Origin: Neoaliturus tenellus
Lineage: Eukaryota > Arthropoda > Insecta > Hemiptera > Cicadellidae
Assembly: GCA_030545055.2 (NCBI GenBank)
Contig: CM061532.1
Coordinates: 213,326,296 to 213,390,295 of the forward strand
Reading direction: 5' to 3'
Length of the DNA stretch: 64,000 nt
Below are positions 1 through 7,313 of this stretch, piece by piece; position 1 is the first letter of the stretch; each line of letters begins with the position of its first letter. The position numbers were made by a program, and so were the translations under genes. The notes under the pieces were generated by a model that searched no databases, had not been told where the DNA came from, and worked only from the letters and a program-made list of their open reading frames with translations.

Positions 1-150
1 TGAATTAAGAGTTAATTCAAAACTGAAATTTAACAGTTATAACTGGGGCTTGGAAAGTATGTCAAGGTCATCCAGAGTAAGTTTTAAAAAAGCCTATCCA
101 ACTACCACCAGAAATAGTTCAAAGTTGAACTAGTTGGTGATAGTGGGATA
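1..150. repeat. Left terminal inverted repeat of copy A (inner part)
   Basis: Pairs with 21286-21435 on the opposite strand, including the motif TCAAGGTCA and the inner stem-loop. The inner border is sharp at base 150. The outer ~200 bp lie outside the window. Confidence 0.9.
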
Positions 151-152
151 GG
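62..152 (-). terminator. Stem-loop plus T-run module after the last minus-strand gene (copy A)
   Basis: On the gene strand a long stem-loop (152-93) is followed by a T6 run and AAAAC, then TGACCTTGA (70-62). It lies downstream of the gene ending at 190; an AATAAA signal lies between them near 172-177. The layout matches the other modules of this kind in both elements. Its role as a transcription end is inferred. Confidence 0.5.
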
Positions 153-189
153 TTGAAGTAACTTTTGAATTTTATTTGTGAACATACAA

Positions 190-435
190 TTAATGTGCAA
201 CAGCAGAGTTTAAACAAGTTGAACTTTTGTGATGAACTACAGAGTTGTAAATGCAAACACCAACGACGATGAGAAGGTAAACGCAGAGTCCCCAGATGAT
301 GTATTTGAAAAGCTTGAACAAACGTAACATTTCGAGTTGGTTTTCCCGTTCCATTTCCAATCGTTTAATTTCCAATTTCAATTTATCCTCTTCCATTCTA
401 GTTATGAAGGGAACTTCATCCATCATATCCATCAT
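190..435 (-). CDS. Small coiled-coil membrane protein
   Basis: The 81-aa protein has a charged amphipathic helix rich in E, K, R and L (about residues 14-42), then one hydrophobic membrane segment (about 45-66), and a short polar tail with Cys and His. No signal peptide is seen, so a C-tail-anchored topology is likely. Copy B has a homologue at 23699-23938 with conserved helix and membrane segment, which supports a real gene. It is the last gene before the left end and has an AATAAA about 15 bp beyond its stop. Two close ATG pairs could serve as the start. A role in membranes or egress would be a guess. Confidence 0.75.
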   Translation of the reverse strand: MMDMMDEVPFITRMEEDKLKLEIKRLEMERENQLEMLRLFKLFKYIIWGLCVYLLIVVGVCIYNSVVHHKSSTCLNSAVAH

Positions 436-556
436 GATTTTGTAGTGTTTGAAATTTTAAAACAAGTGATGTTGATAGTTCAAAAGTTGAAGACGGAATG
501 AGAAGTGAAAGCGAGAAATGTTAGTTAAATAAAGAAGTGGTGGGGGGAACGAAGAA

Positions 557-823
557 TTACAAAGAAGTGGTGGGGGAAATATTTTGCTGTTCATTATTAC
601 CATCAGTAGTGTCAGATGGTGCAGGAGTTAGATTTAGTAAACTGTCTTCGTCCGAACTTTCAATCTTATCACAAATAGGACAATCGTATGTTATTTCCAA
701 ATTCATTTTGATGGTTGTAAAATTATCTACAAGTTCTTGTAAAATATTAAAAATGTCTTGTAACTCTTCCCTAGAGTTTATTTCAAAACTAGAATTCATT
801 CGGGCCAATGGAGAGTTGTTCAT
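557..823 (-). CDS. Small acidic protein with CPxC motif
   Basis: The 88-aa protein has an N-terminal helix/strand part (about residues 17-45), then C-P-I-C and the acidic run SSDEDS, a typical CK2 target. The homologue at 24093-24377 keeps these parts. A TATA-like TATATAA lies upstream near 872-878. The last codons overlap a CCCCCACCACTT box that probably belongs to the promoter of the next gene (190-435), so the tail SPTTSL is partly dictated by that box. The helical part resembles several other small proteins of the element (see findings). Function unknown. Confidence 0.7.
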   Translation of the reverse strand: MNNSPLARMNSSFEINSREELQDIFNILQELVDNFTTIKMNLEITYDCPICDKIESSDEDSLLNLTPAPSDTTDGNNEQQNISPTTSL

Positions 824-899
824 TATTGGAGAGTCGGTGATGGAATGAGGATCGGCGCATAGGGAGGGGGCTTATATAATGGTGACCTTGAGCAGGCGT

Positions 900-1196
900 C
901 TAGGGAGGGGGGCTGTCTAGGGAGGGGGCTTTTATATAGGGAACCTTGAGCTTATGATTGAATAAAACATTTAGTTCTTCTTCTCCATCTTTTAATTCAA
1001 TTATTTGAACCGAAGTAGTTGTTTCATCTTCTTCACTTGATGAAGAAAACAATTCACCAGGATTTAAATATTGAACTACAATTCTGAACCATCTTATAGG
1101 ATATTCGTCAATGACAGAAAGTAAGTTTTGAAACAATTCTTCCATCTCCTCCCTGTCAGTTATTATATGTTCAAATTTGATAAATTTGTTTTCCAT
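900..1196 (-). CDS. Small accessory protein, alpha/beta module plus Ser/acidic linker
   Basis: The start is the ATG at 1196; the open frame extends upstream but only through TATA-like and UTR sequence. Residues 1-45 hold a helix with E-x-x-E-x-L-F spacing and a following strand, then a Ser/Glu/Asp-rich linker. The homologue is at 24426-24752. The C-terminal tail differs between copies (Pro-rich end here), so the ending is not conserved. Function unknown. Confidence 0.68.
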   Translation of the reverse strand: MENKFIKFEHIITDREEMEELFQNLLSVIDEYPIRWFRIVVQYLNPGELFSSSSEEDETTTSVQIIELKDGEEELNVLFNHKLKVPYIKAPSLDSPPP

Positions 1197-1270
1197 GTTG
1201 TTAGTTAGAGTGTTGGAAGTGGAATGATTTAATATTATATAAAAATTAGAACTAGTGGTGGGGGGAAATC

Positions 1271-1322
1271 TGAAGGTCATCCAAATGAAGTTTTAAAAAA
1301 GAGTGTAAAACTGAAATTACAC
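1271..1322 (-). terminator. Stem-loop/T-run module overlapping a stop codon
   Basis: On the gene strand GTGTAA-loop-TTACAC is followed by CTCTTTTTTAAAAC and TGACCTTCA. The TAA stop of the 1317-1673 gene lies within the first arm, so any transcript ended here has almost no 3' UTR. The same arrangement occurs at 24860-24911. Confidence 0.5.
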
Positions 1323-1673
1323 ATTTGATGGTTCTACAGGATCGGAATACCAATCTGATCTGTATTTACATCTTTTTATCATATGTGTACAAAAATCATC
1401 TTGATGAGAATTGGTGCGTTGACAATGAGCAAGATCTAGAGGGTGAAATTTGAAACATCTTTGAGGACAACATGTATGAAAATATCTTGATTTGTAAAAT
1501 TTGAAAGTTCGCAATTCCGGTGGTGGTAGTTGTTTTGTTTTGCATTTGCAATAACAAGATCCGAAGAATTCACATTTAGTACAAGCTAACCCATCCACCA
1601 TCATTGGTCCTAAATCTGTACACTGTTGTTCACAACAGTAACGAGGTTTGTACTTGTATTTTTGCTCTTCCAT
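1317..1673 (-). CDS. Cysteine-rich, probably zinc-binding protein
   Basis: The 118-aa protein has about 17 cysteines, including CC pairs, C-x2-C and C-x-C-x-C groups, plus several His residues, consistent with two or more structural zinc sites. It is among the best conserved accessory proteins: only two differences are seen against 24908-25264. The ATG at 1673 is chosen because copy B begins there and the upstream extension is UTR-like. No signal peptide is seen, so it probably acts inside the cell. Family not recognised. Confidence 0.75.
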   Translation of the reverse strand: MEEQKYKYKPRYCCEQQCTDLGPMMVDGLACTKCEFFGSCYCKCKTKQLPPPELRTFKFYKSRYFHTCCPQRCFKFHPLDLAHCQRTNSHQDDFCTHMIKRCKYRSDWYSDPVEPSNV

Positions 1674-1761
1674 GTTGACGCTGCGGAGTCCAGTGAAAGA
1701 ATAAGAGTGTATAGTGTTCAATAGTGAGTTTTATGTACTGTGAAAAGTGGTAGGGGTAATT

Positions 1762-1812
1762 TCAAGGTCATCCAAATGGAGTTTTAAAAAATTATACCTT
1801 ACAAGTGTAAAG
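1762..1812 (-). terminator. Stem-loop/T-run module with TGACCTTGA
   Basis: A short stem-loop (1797-1812) is followed on the minus strand by TTTTTTAAAACT and TGACCTTGA (1770-1762). It lies after the gene ending at 1824. The copy B equivalent (25353-25403) has a perfect CCTTAC/GTAAGG stem. Confidence 0.45.
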
Positions 1813-1823
1813 ATTATTAAAAT

Positions 1824-2054
1824 TTAGGAAGTTTGTTTCTCTTTGTTTTCTTCAGACTTTTTCTCTCTCTCCGCCTTAGCCATAGCAACAAGTTCTTCTG
1901 TTGATAATGGATGTACTTCAGGAAATTTTAAAATTAATTTAGCTTGATATCCTTCTTTAGTTAATACATCTAAATCTTGGGTCATTTGTTCAATGGTGTT
2001 GTAGTCTTTTCCATAGATTTTTCCATCAAGTTGAATCATCATTCTGTACAACAT
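1824..2054 (-). CDS. Small alpha/beta accessory protein with charged tail
   Basis: 76 aa: a short strand, a helix (about 20-34), a second strand (about 37-45), then a helix rich in A, E and K ending in a Glu/Lys tail. Copy B (25424-25675) has the same core but a longer, repeat-expanded tail. The core pattern (strand, T-x-E-Q helix, L-x(3)-G-Y, strand) recurs in the next gene. Function unknown. Confidence 0.7.
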   Translation of the reverse strand: MLYRMMIQLDGKIYGKDYNTIEQMTQDLDVLTKEGYQAKLILKFPEVHPLSTEELVAMAKAEREKKSEENKEKQTS

Positions 2055-2184
2055 TTTCTTAAATAGGTCTTGTCGTGGTGAGAGCTAAGAAGCGAATGAT
2101 TATTTATACAAGTATCACATCCTTTTTATTAACTCACATTGATCATGTGATTCTTTAGTTGTAGCTTTGTCTGTCAAAAGTTAT

Positions 2185-2445
2185 TCAACATTGGTAATAC
2201 TTTTGGAACTTGATGTTATGTTGACCAGTTGGCGATGAAGAAGTTGTAGGTTGTGTAGAAATAAATATTTCATCATCGCAATATTTTGTTTTAGTGAACA
2301 TCCTTGTATTAGTAGCACTAACATCAACAGTTAAGTGATAACCACCGGTAAGTAAAACTCGCATTTCGTTAGTTAAATCTTCAAGTTGTTCAAAAGTAGT
2401 TATGGTGTTGGTATCATAAGATGCACACTTAACCTTTAGGGACAT
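2185..2445 (-). CDS. Small alpha/beta accessory protein, paralogue of the 1824 gene
   Basis: 86 aa. The first 50 residues repeat the strand-helix-strand layout of the 1824-2054 product, with TFEQLEDL and L-L-T-G-G-Y at matching places. The C-terminal part is Ser/Thr-rich and polar. The homologue at 25801-26061 is nearly identical. Function unknown. Confidence 0.72.
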   Translation of the reverse strand: MSLKVKCASYDTNTITTFEQLEDLTNEMRVLLTGGYHLTVDVSATNTRMFTKTKYCDDEIFISTQPTTSSSPTGQHNIKFQKYYQC

Positions 2446-2558
2446 GTTGCAGTTTTATATTCAGGGATTAAGAGCGAGATGTGTACGGTATGAAAGGTAG
2501 CAGTAGACTGATGAATTTTGCAAGTACATTTCCCCTTTTATAATTATACAAAATTGGG

Positions 2559-2630
2559 TCAAGGTCATCCTGTGGAATTTTTAAAAAAAGCAACATATTG
2601 TAATGTACAAAGACATTACAATATGTTGCT
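2559..2630 (-). terminator. Strong stem-loop with T-run and TGACCTTGA
   Basis: A near-perfect 17-bp stem (2590-2606 with 2614-2630) is followed on the minus strand by T7, AAAAA and TGACCTTGA (2567-2559). It lies about 90 bp after the stop of the 2717 gene; an AATAAA is present between them near 2670. T-runs flank the stem on both strands. The copy B version (26175-26246) has the same fold. Confidence 0.55.
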
Positions 2631-2716
2631 TTTTTTATTTTTATTTTTTGTTTTGTTTTATATCATATTTATTGAAAAAACAAATACAAAGAAATATTTA
2701 CAATGTTATGTACAAA

Positions 2717-3157
2717 TTAATCAGTAGTAGGTGTTACATGAATTGTAAGTTCAGTAGAGTTGTTTCCACTGGGTCCATGTGATACCAAATAGAGTGCGCC
2801 GGGTTGAATTATACGAAGATCTTCATTTTGAAGTAGTTGTATGAAGCGCTTTGGTAAGAAGATCTGAAATTTTGCTTCATCACCAATTGTATAAGGTGCC
2901 TCGCTCAAAGTGCAATTTATAGCATCACCTACTGAAGTTTCCATTTTCTTAATAGTATGAATGATGTAGTGTTTTTCTTCTTTTAGTTCAGAACATTTCT
3001 TCGTAGGTAGAATTGATGATTTAGAATGAGCGTTGAACTGATCAACTAAACTTTGAAGTAAGTTCTGTGATGCCATATTGATGTTGTTGTTAATCTTCTT
3101 GTTAATAAGAATGTCCGTCGGAGATGTTGTCTCTTCGGAGGTTTGAGTAATACTCAT
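2717..3157 (-). CDS. Conserved protein, possible OB-fold
   Basis: 146 aa from the first ATG; a second ATG at 3076 would give 119 aa. The first start overlaps the 3102-3734 gene by 56 bp, and the N-terminal extension is conserved in copy B, so both starts are plausible. After a short helix the protein is strand-rich with LPTK, then IFLPKRF and a G-x-L-Y-L-V-S-H-G-P end. This suggests a small beta-barrel such as a single-strand-DNA-binding OB fold. That is inference from pattern only. Confidence 0.72.
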   Translation of the reverse strand: MSITQTSEETTSPTDILINKKINNNINMASQNLLQSLVDQFNAHSKSSILPTKKCSELKEEKHYIIHTIKKMETSVGDAINCTLSEAPYTIGDEAKFQIFLPKRFIQLLQNEDLRIIQPGALYLVSHGPSGNNSTELTIHVTPTTD

Positions 3158-3734
3158 GCTGTGTCATGGTAGCGCTCTCACTTTTATAATCGACACTACC
3201 CCCACCACTGACACTACCCCCACCAGTTTGTTGAAGGAAATTATTCAAGCGGTAGGCATTCTTTAAAGCGCACTGCGACCTTCGATGTTTAAAACTTTTT
3301 GATGAAATACAAAGTTCGTTGAAGTAGCATTGGAAATCTTTATCAATTATTGCATTAATCACTTCGTTGCTTGTAAATGATTGTATCCAATTTGCTTTTT
3401 CCAATCCCCTTGTGTAGATAATTTTAAACTCTTTGCAATAATGATTCATAATGTGCGGCATCATATTATAATTAATGAAACCTTCATCCCATCTTAAGTT
3501 GTGAAAATGTTTGTTCAACCATTTGTTTGTAACTTTCGCTTTAGTTGTTAGTCTATTAAATGGTACTGGAGGTTTGAACAAATAATGATAAACTACTGAT
3601 GTGTTCATGTCCAAGATTACTAATTCTTTAATAATAAAATTACCATCATTTCCTCGGAAAGCTTGAAATTCAATTATACCTCTTTTAACTTCCATTATAT
3701 GTGGCGCATTAGAAAACGAAACCCGTTTATTCAT
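3102..3734 (-). CDS. Conserved Polinton protein, RNase H-like fold suspected
   Basis: 210 aa. The N-terminal half opens with I-I-E-F-Q-A-F and K-E-L-V-I-L-D strands, then F-x-P-P-x-P-F, as in a protein family often seen in insect Maverick-type elements. The strand order suggests an RNase H-like (exonuclease-like) fold, but a full acidic active site is not obvious, so activity is uncertain. Gly-Gly-Gly runs near the C-terminus are coded by CCCCCACCA boxes that probably serve the next gene's promoter; their number differs between copies (homologue 26717-27331). Confidence 0.72.
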   Translation of the reverse strand: MNKRVSFSNAPHIMEVKRGIIEFQAFRGNDGNFIIKELVILDMNTSVVYHYLFKPPVPFNRLTTKAKVTNKWLNKHFHNLRWDEGFINYNMMPHIMNHYCKEFKIIYTRGLEKANWIQSFTSNEVINAIIDKDFQCYFNELCISSKSFKHRRSQCALKNAYRLNNFLQQTGGGSVSGGGSVDYKSESATMTQHEYYSNLRRDNISDGHSY

Positions 3735-3781
3735 GATGAAGTCTTACTAACAACTGACTTAAAAATTGAATGAGCCGATGT

Positions 3782-4597
3782 TTATAACAGACAGGATTGT
3801 TCTTCTTCTTTCACTTCTTGTGCCACTTCATCAATATTAAAATTGGTGTGATAGTTGTTTAATTGTCTCCACATTTCAACTTCTTGAGGTATTCTATTAA
3901 AGATTGAAGTATCCACGGGACCGTATAAAATTGGAACAAAAGGTTTTTTGTCCAATGTATCAATTAGATAGTCTTTAATTATTGCACTTGAAAATATTAG
4001 TTGTTTCAAATATCTGGTGACGGGACCGGTAGTACAACTTAAAGTATAAAATTCTTCTTTAGTGAAATATAATTTAACATTATGTGTAGTTAAATCTCTG
4101 AAGCGAACAATTTGTCCTCCACGATGTTTTACTATATCAACTTCAATATTTGATTCCAATAAACTTAATCTTGTTCTTCTTCCAAATGTGTTGTTACTTA
4201 AATAGCACTCCAAAAGATGTAAATGTTTCATGAGAGATTCCCAAGTAATTTCACTGAAAGTAACCATTTTGTTTCCATGATTTAAAATAACAATTGGTGA
4301 ATAATCCATTGATTTTAAAATTCCAACTGATATACTTTTTGTCATGCATGAAGAAATTGGGTAGATAATCCGAAGAAATACTTCTGTTAAAATATTGGTT
4401 GTAATGTTAACTTCAACCTTCTTCCTTTTTACTTCTTTTTCAGCTTTTTCTTCTTCTCTCTTCTTATGTTTGTTGAATTTTAGGAACTCGTCCATTTCTC
4501 GTTCAACTTGTTTTTCTATATCTGAACTATTATCATCCATTAGAGGTGTATTTTCTTCTCCGTTAGTAGAATTCATCTTGCGAATGATGTTTCCCAT
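3782..4597 (-). CDS. Conserved protein with N-myristoylation-like start and charged helix
   Basis: 271 aa. It begins M-G-N, a possible N-myristoylation site. Residues about 28-65 are a strongly charged E/K helix, followed by a compact C-terminal domain of about 190 residues with alternating strands and helices. The homologue at 27361-28182 is about 93 percent identical by eye. It sits between the 3102 gene and the major capsid gene, so a virion or assembly role is plausible but unproven. Family not recognised. Confidence 0.72.
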   Translation of the reverse strand: MGNIIRKMNSTNGEENTPLMDDNSSDIEKQVEREMDEFLKFNKHKKREEEKAEKEVKRKKVEVNITTNILTEVFLRIIYPISSCMTKSISVGILKSMDYSPIVILNHGNKMVTFSEITWESLMKHLHLLECYLSNNTFGRRTRLSLLESNIEVDIVKHRGGQIVRFRDLTTHNVKLYFTKEEFYTLSCTTGPVTRYLKQLIFSSAIIKDYLIDTLDKKPFVPILYGPVDTSIFNRIPQEVEMWRQLNNYHTNFNIDEVAQEVKEEEQSCLL

Positions 4598-4717
4598 ACG
4601 ACGGTTGAAGATAGAATGAAGTTTCTACTAATTATTTTCTCGCTTTTATATTTTTCGTAAATCCTTGAAATTTATACAATTACATAATTGTTTGTTTTGA
4701 ACTTGTCTTTCACAAAT

Positions 4718-4764
4718 GAAATTCTAACCTCAAAAATTAAAGCAGATAATTCTAACCTCAAAAA
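4718..4764. repeat. Paired TTGAGGTTAGAATT repeats in a 190-bp intergenic gap
   Basis: Two copies of AATTCTAACCTCAAAAA occur here and in the matching gap of copy B (28308-28350). The reverse orientation recurs at the right ends of the elements (about 20057, 20171, 20597, 21081, 47868, 48137), there often followed by ATCCATGG. The repeat is specific to these elements; role unknown. Confidence 0.6.
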
Positions 4765-4788
4765 TTTGCAGTTGTTGTACAATTCTTC

Positions 4789-6015
4789 TTAAAGTACATT
4801 CTTCACAATTCCGGTCAGCGGTGTGTAAGTAACTATTTTATCATGTAGAATTAGACAGTATGCCGAAGTTCCATCCGCTACTGGTTCTTCAAATTCCATT
4901 TCAATTTTTATATCTACACTTGATGATTTTACCGATTCATTTTGTTTTGAACAATCGATTACAATTATTGGAGCCTTGGAATAATACTGGTCAGGTGATA
5001 ATAGTGGTGTATTAGTCTTTCCATAATATGACGATTGAAATCTTGCATACATATCGTATAAAATAGAAAAACGTTTTTTGCTGAACATGACATTCAAATT
5101 GTCATAGGGAAAGAATTGAGAGTTTAGGAAAACTTTACAATTCTTTATTTTACAGTGATCAAATTGACCAGCATTTGCAGTGATAACATCTTTTCGCTTA
5201 GTTTGAAAACCGAGTATTATGTACCTTGCTCGTTCCAAGTAAGTTGATGTCTTGACGGTCCATGTTTGTCGTTCTGTCTGAGGTAGTGTAGGGTATTCAT
5301 GAAATTCCCAACTTCGGAATGGCATCACAATATCACGGTCAGATTTCAACTTTCTCAATAATAGGATTCTATGTTCATCAGCCAATCTTACATGAGGTAC
5401 TCTCCAAACAACTTTATCCAACTGTAGTTGCCATTCCAGTTTATCTTCCGTAGTTGCAGGGTCTGCAAGTATCAAGTCCTTATTAGTTGAAGATCTGAGT
5501 AATACTAATTCTTGTTTGACATTTATTATTACCCGTTTGTAATCTTCAGCGAATCCCAAAAGCAATCGTAAAGGTACATGAAAATCAAAGTGACCGTTGG
5601 AAGCTGGTGTTATAGTGTCTTTATCGGGGGCAACCCATCCGGCGGTGACTATTGAATTCTTCTCATGCGGTGTTAATGATGTTAATCCTTTCAATGTCGT
5701 TGTTAAACCAACCTTTTTTGTTGAATCAACCGTCACCCCTGATATTTCATATCTTATTTCATCAAAAAGATATGCCATCGGGTTATTTATAAAAGGAACT
5801 GTTGAAGCAGTTTTTCCATCCAATTTTAATACCCGTCCTTCAATGTACAAGTAACTTTCACACGGTAAAGTGTAAATATCTTGTTGTTGAATGGGGATCC
5901 TTATTTCATCGTTATTGTTTAATTTTGATGAAGTGTAAGGGTTGTGCGTGTGATATTCCTTCTCCCATAGTGTTTCGTCGAACGTTGGTCCTTGAGATAT
6001 ATCCAGGATATCCAT
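4789..6015 (-). CDS. MCP: Major capsid protein, double jelly roll (hexon-like)
   Basis: The 408-aa protein matches the Polinton/adintovirus major capsid protein in length and layout: an N-terminal acidic opening with H-T-H-N-P-Y, two strand-rich halves, and the central F-R-S-W-E-F-H-E stretch before the second barrel. It should form trimeric pseudo-hexagonal capsomers. Only about four substitutions separate it from 28376-29602, implying strong constraint or recent common origin. The ATG at 6015 lies inside the 74-aa ORF 5912-6136, so the two genes overlap by 104 bp. Confidence 0.9.
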   Translation of the reverse strand: MDILDISQGPTFDETLWEKEYHTHNPYTSSKLNNNDEIRIPIQQQDIYTLPCESYLYIEGRVLKLDGKTASTVPFINNPMAYLFDEIRYEISGVTVDSTKKVGLTTTLKGLTSLTPHEKNSIVTAGWVAPDKDTITPASNGHFDFHVPLRLLLGFAEDYKRVIINVKQELVLLRSSTNKDLILADPATTEDKLEWQLQLDKVVWRVPHVRLADEHRILLLRKLKSDRDIVMPFRSWEFHEYPTLPQTERQTWTVKTSTYLERARYIILGFQTKRKDVITANAGQFDHCKIKNCKVFLNSQFFPYDNLNVMFSKKRFSILYDMYARFQSSYYGKTNTPLLSPDQYYSKAPIIVIDCSKQNESVKSSSVDIKIEMEFEEPVADGTSAYCLILHDKIVTYTPLTGIVKNVL

Positions 6016-6136
6016 CGCTGTTAAGTTTCAATCCAATCTTCTGTAGAAAACGAATGTTTTCCGATGTTAACTCTTCCAATGTCGAGGAGCTACTGAGCTC
6101 CCGACTCTTCCGTTGCGGTTTAAATGATAATCCCAT
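5912..6136 (-). CDS. Small conserved ORF overlapping the capsid gene start
   Basis: 74 aa beginning M-G-L-S-F, a possible myristoylation signal, then a Ser-rich stretch and the motif N-I-R-F-L-Q-K-I-G-L-K-L. The first 40 residues are outside the capsid gene and are well conserved in copy B (29499-29723). The last part is read in a different frame from the capsid gene, so its conservation is less telling. It lies between penton-like and major capsid genes, so a minor virion or assembly peptide is a reasonable guess. Confidence 0.65.
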   Translation of the reverse strand: MGLSFKPQRKSRELSSSSTLEELTSENIRFLQKIGLKLNSDGYPGYISRTNVRRNTMGEGISHAQPLHFIKIKQ

Positions 6137-6144
6137 GTTGACTT

Positions 6145-6868
6145 TTATGTTGCTGCTCTGATGTGTATCCGTATAGTAATTGTTTCTCCTCTAAAGTCAA
6201 CACTATGACCGTCTTGATCCAATATGTTCAGTACGATGTCTGAAATGAAACTGGTGTTTAACGGTAGGTATATCAAGTTTTGTGGCTTCTCAACAATTTT
6301 AAAACCGGGAGCCACTGTTGGATAAAATGTATGTAAAATATGTTGATTAACTCCATCTCTATACGATCCGTGTATAATATTGCACGTGACATCAATACTA
6401 TTTACTTTCAATATTGTTACAGTTGAATCACCTGAATGAGTAGTTCCAGGAGTTAAGATTTTTTTTTGTATCTGTAAATCCAAGTAAACTGCCAATCGAC
6501 TGTTCCAAGCTGACATCAATATAATATTTTGAAGTTATTTCTGCTTTTAAAGTATTATTGTTTCCTTTAACGGTGATATTGTCTTCTCCGAGTTGTTTCT
6601 GTAATAATTGGTTTATATCATCAATTTCATAAGCTCCAGTAGGAAATGTAATTATTTTCAATTCTGAGTATTTTCCTGCAGCATCCTTAGTTTCATAATA
6701 ATGTAGTAAATTGTTTTTTCCTTCTGTAACATTAGGAATTGAATTGTAGGTAGTCAAATCAAGTAATGCCGCTTCCCATAATCTTTCCTTGGATAGACGC
6801 AATGCTGGGAACAGCGTACTTTTCAATGTGGATGAATTTCCACTCAGTGACACTGTATACGATGACAT
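6145..6868 (-). pseudogene. Penton-like (single jelly roll) capsid protein, frameshifted
   Basis: Copy B has one open frame here (29732-30457, 241 aa). In copy A the frame breaks at an A9/T9 run near 6459-6467, where the sequence is 2 nt shorter than in copy B; the 5' half ends soon after at 6428 and the 3' half stays open in another frame (6145-6519). The real start is the ATG at 6868, one base after the protease stop. The protein is the vertex (penton) jelly roll expected next to protease and major capsid genes. Polymerase slippage on the run or a sequencing error remain possible explanations. Confidence 0.8.
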
Positions 6869-6869
6869 C

Positions 6870-7313
6870 TTAAAGCTGACTGACACTCTTCGCTAGAAAC
6901 TCCAAACATAAATGCCCACATATTTCAGTATTGTTAGGTTGTTCTCTTTTGTAATTGTAAAAAATGTTTTTGGAGTTTCGAAAATAATGTTGCAGTTCTT
7001 TTGGCGGTGGTAGATTGCCAAAACTGTCAAAGTAGTAAATGGTTTGTCCGAGTTTTTTATAGCATACCCAATGAGTGCCTGGACCATAGGTGGAATCCAA
7101 ATTTACTATTCCAGTTTCATTTTTCCATATTTTAGTTGGTAATGCATCTTTCATAAAAACTCCTCGAAAGAATGGTATTTTCAAACAATTTACATAATCA
7201 TTTAACTGATGATTTGTTAAGGCTTTATTTGGAATTATCAATTGATTCTTCTTATTTAGTACACACGGTATGGTCTTAGGTATAAACCTGCTCCGTTTTT
7301 TACCATTTGCCAA
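6870..7313 (-). CDS. PRO: Adenain-like maturation cysteine protease, no ATG at its 5' end
   Basis: The open frame shows the adenovirus-protease pattern: G-T-H-W (His about 81), Y-F-D-S-F-G (Asp about 96) and Q-P-N-N-T-E-I-C-G-H-L-C (Gln about 125, Cys about 132). It would cleave capsid precursors during maturation. The frame has no ATG before the conserved N-terminal region; the first is near residue 54. The 5' end at 7313 is only a TTG, and a stop lies about 10 codons further up. The same holds in copy B. Expression by -1 frameshifting from the overlapping PLA2 gene is the favoured model (see 7295-7301). Non-AUG start or splicing are alternatives. Confidence 0.88.
   Translation of the reverse strand: MANGKKRSRFIPKTIPCVLNKKNQLIIPNKALTNHQLNDYVNCLKIPFFRGVFMKDALPTKIWKNETGIVNLDSTYGPGTHWVCYKKLGQTIYYFDSFGNLPPPKELQHYFRNSKNIFYNYKREQPNNTEICGHLCLEFLAKSVSQL

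Noticed and set aside
62..152. Bacterial origin, given intrinsic-terminator-like hairpins
   Set aside because: TATA boxes, AATAAA signals, Polinton ends, chromodomain and LINE sequences all indicate a eukaryotic genome.
557..823. LXCXE-type retinoblastoma-binding motif in the small acidic or Cys-rich proteins
   Set aside because: No exact L-x-C-x-E was found in the accessory proteins examined; the C-P-I-C/SSDEDS part only loosely recalls such proteins.
5802..6161. Plus-strand 119-codon open frame opposite the capsid gene, also present in copy B
   Set aside because: Its presence in both copies follows from near identity of the capsid gene; composition is that of an antisense shadow.
6893..7087. 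Short alternative frame inside the protease gene, also at 30482-30676
   Set aside because: Lies wholly within the protease frame and shows no domain; changes follow the protease codons.
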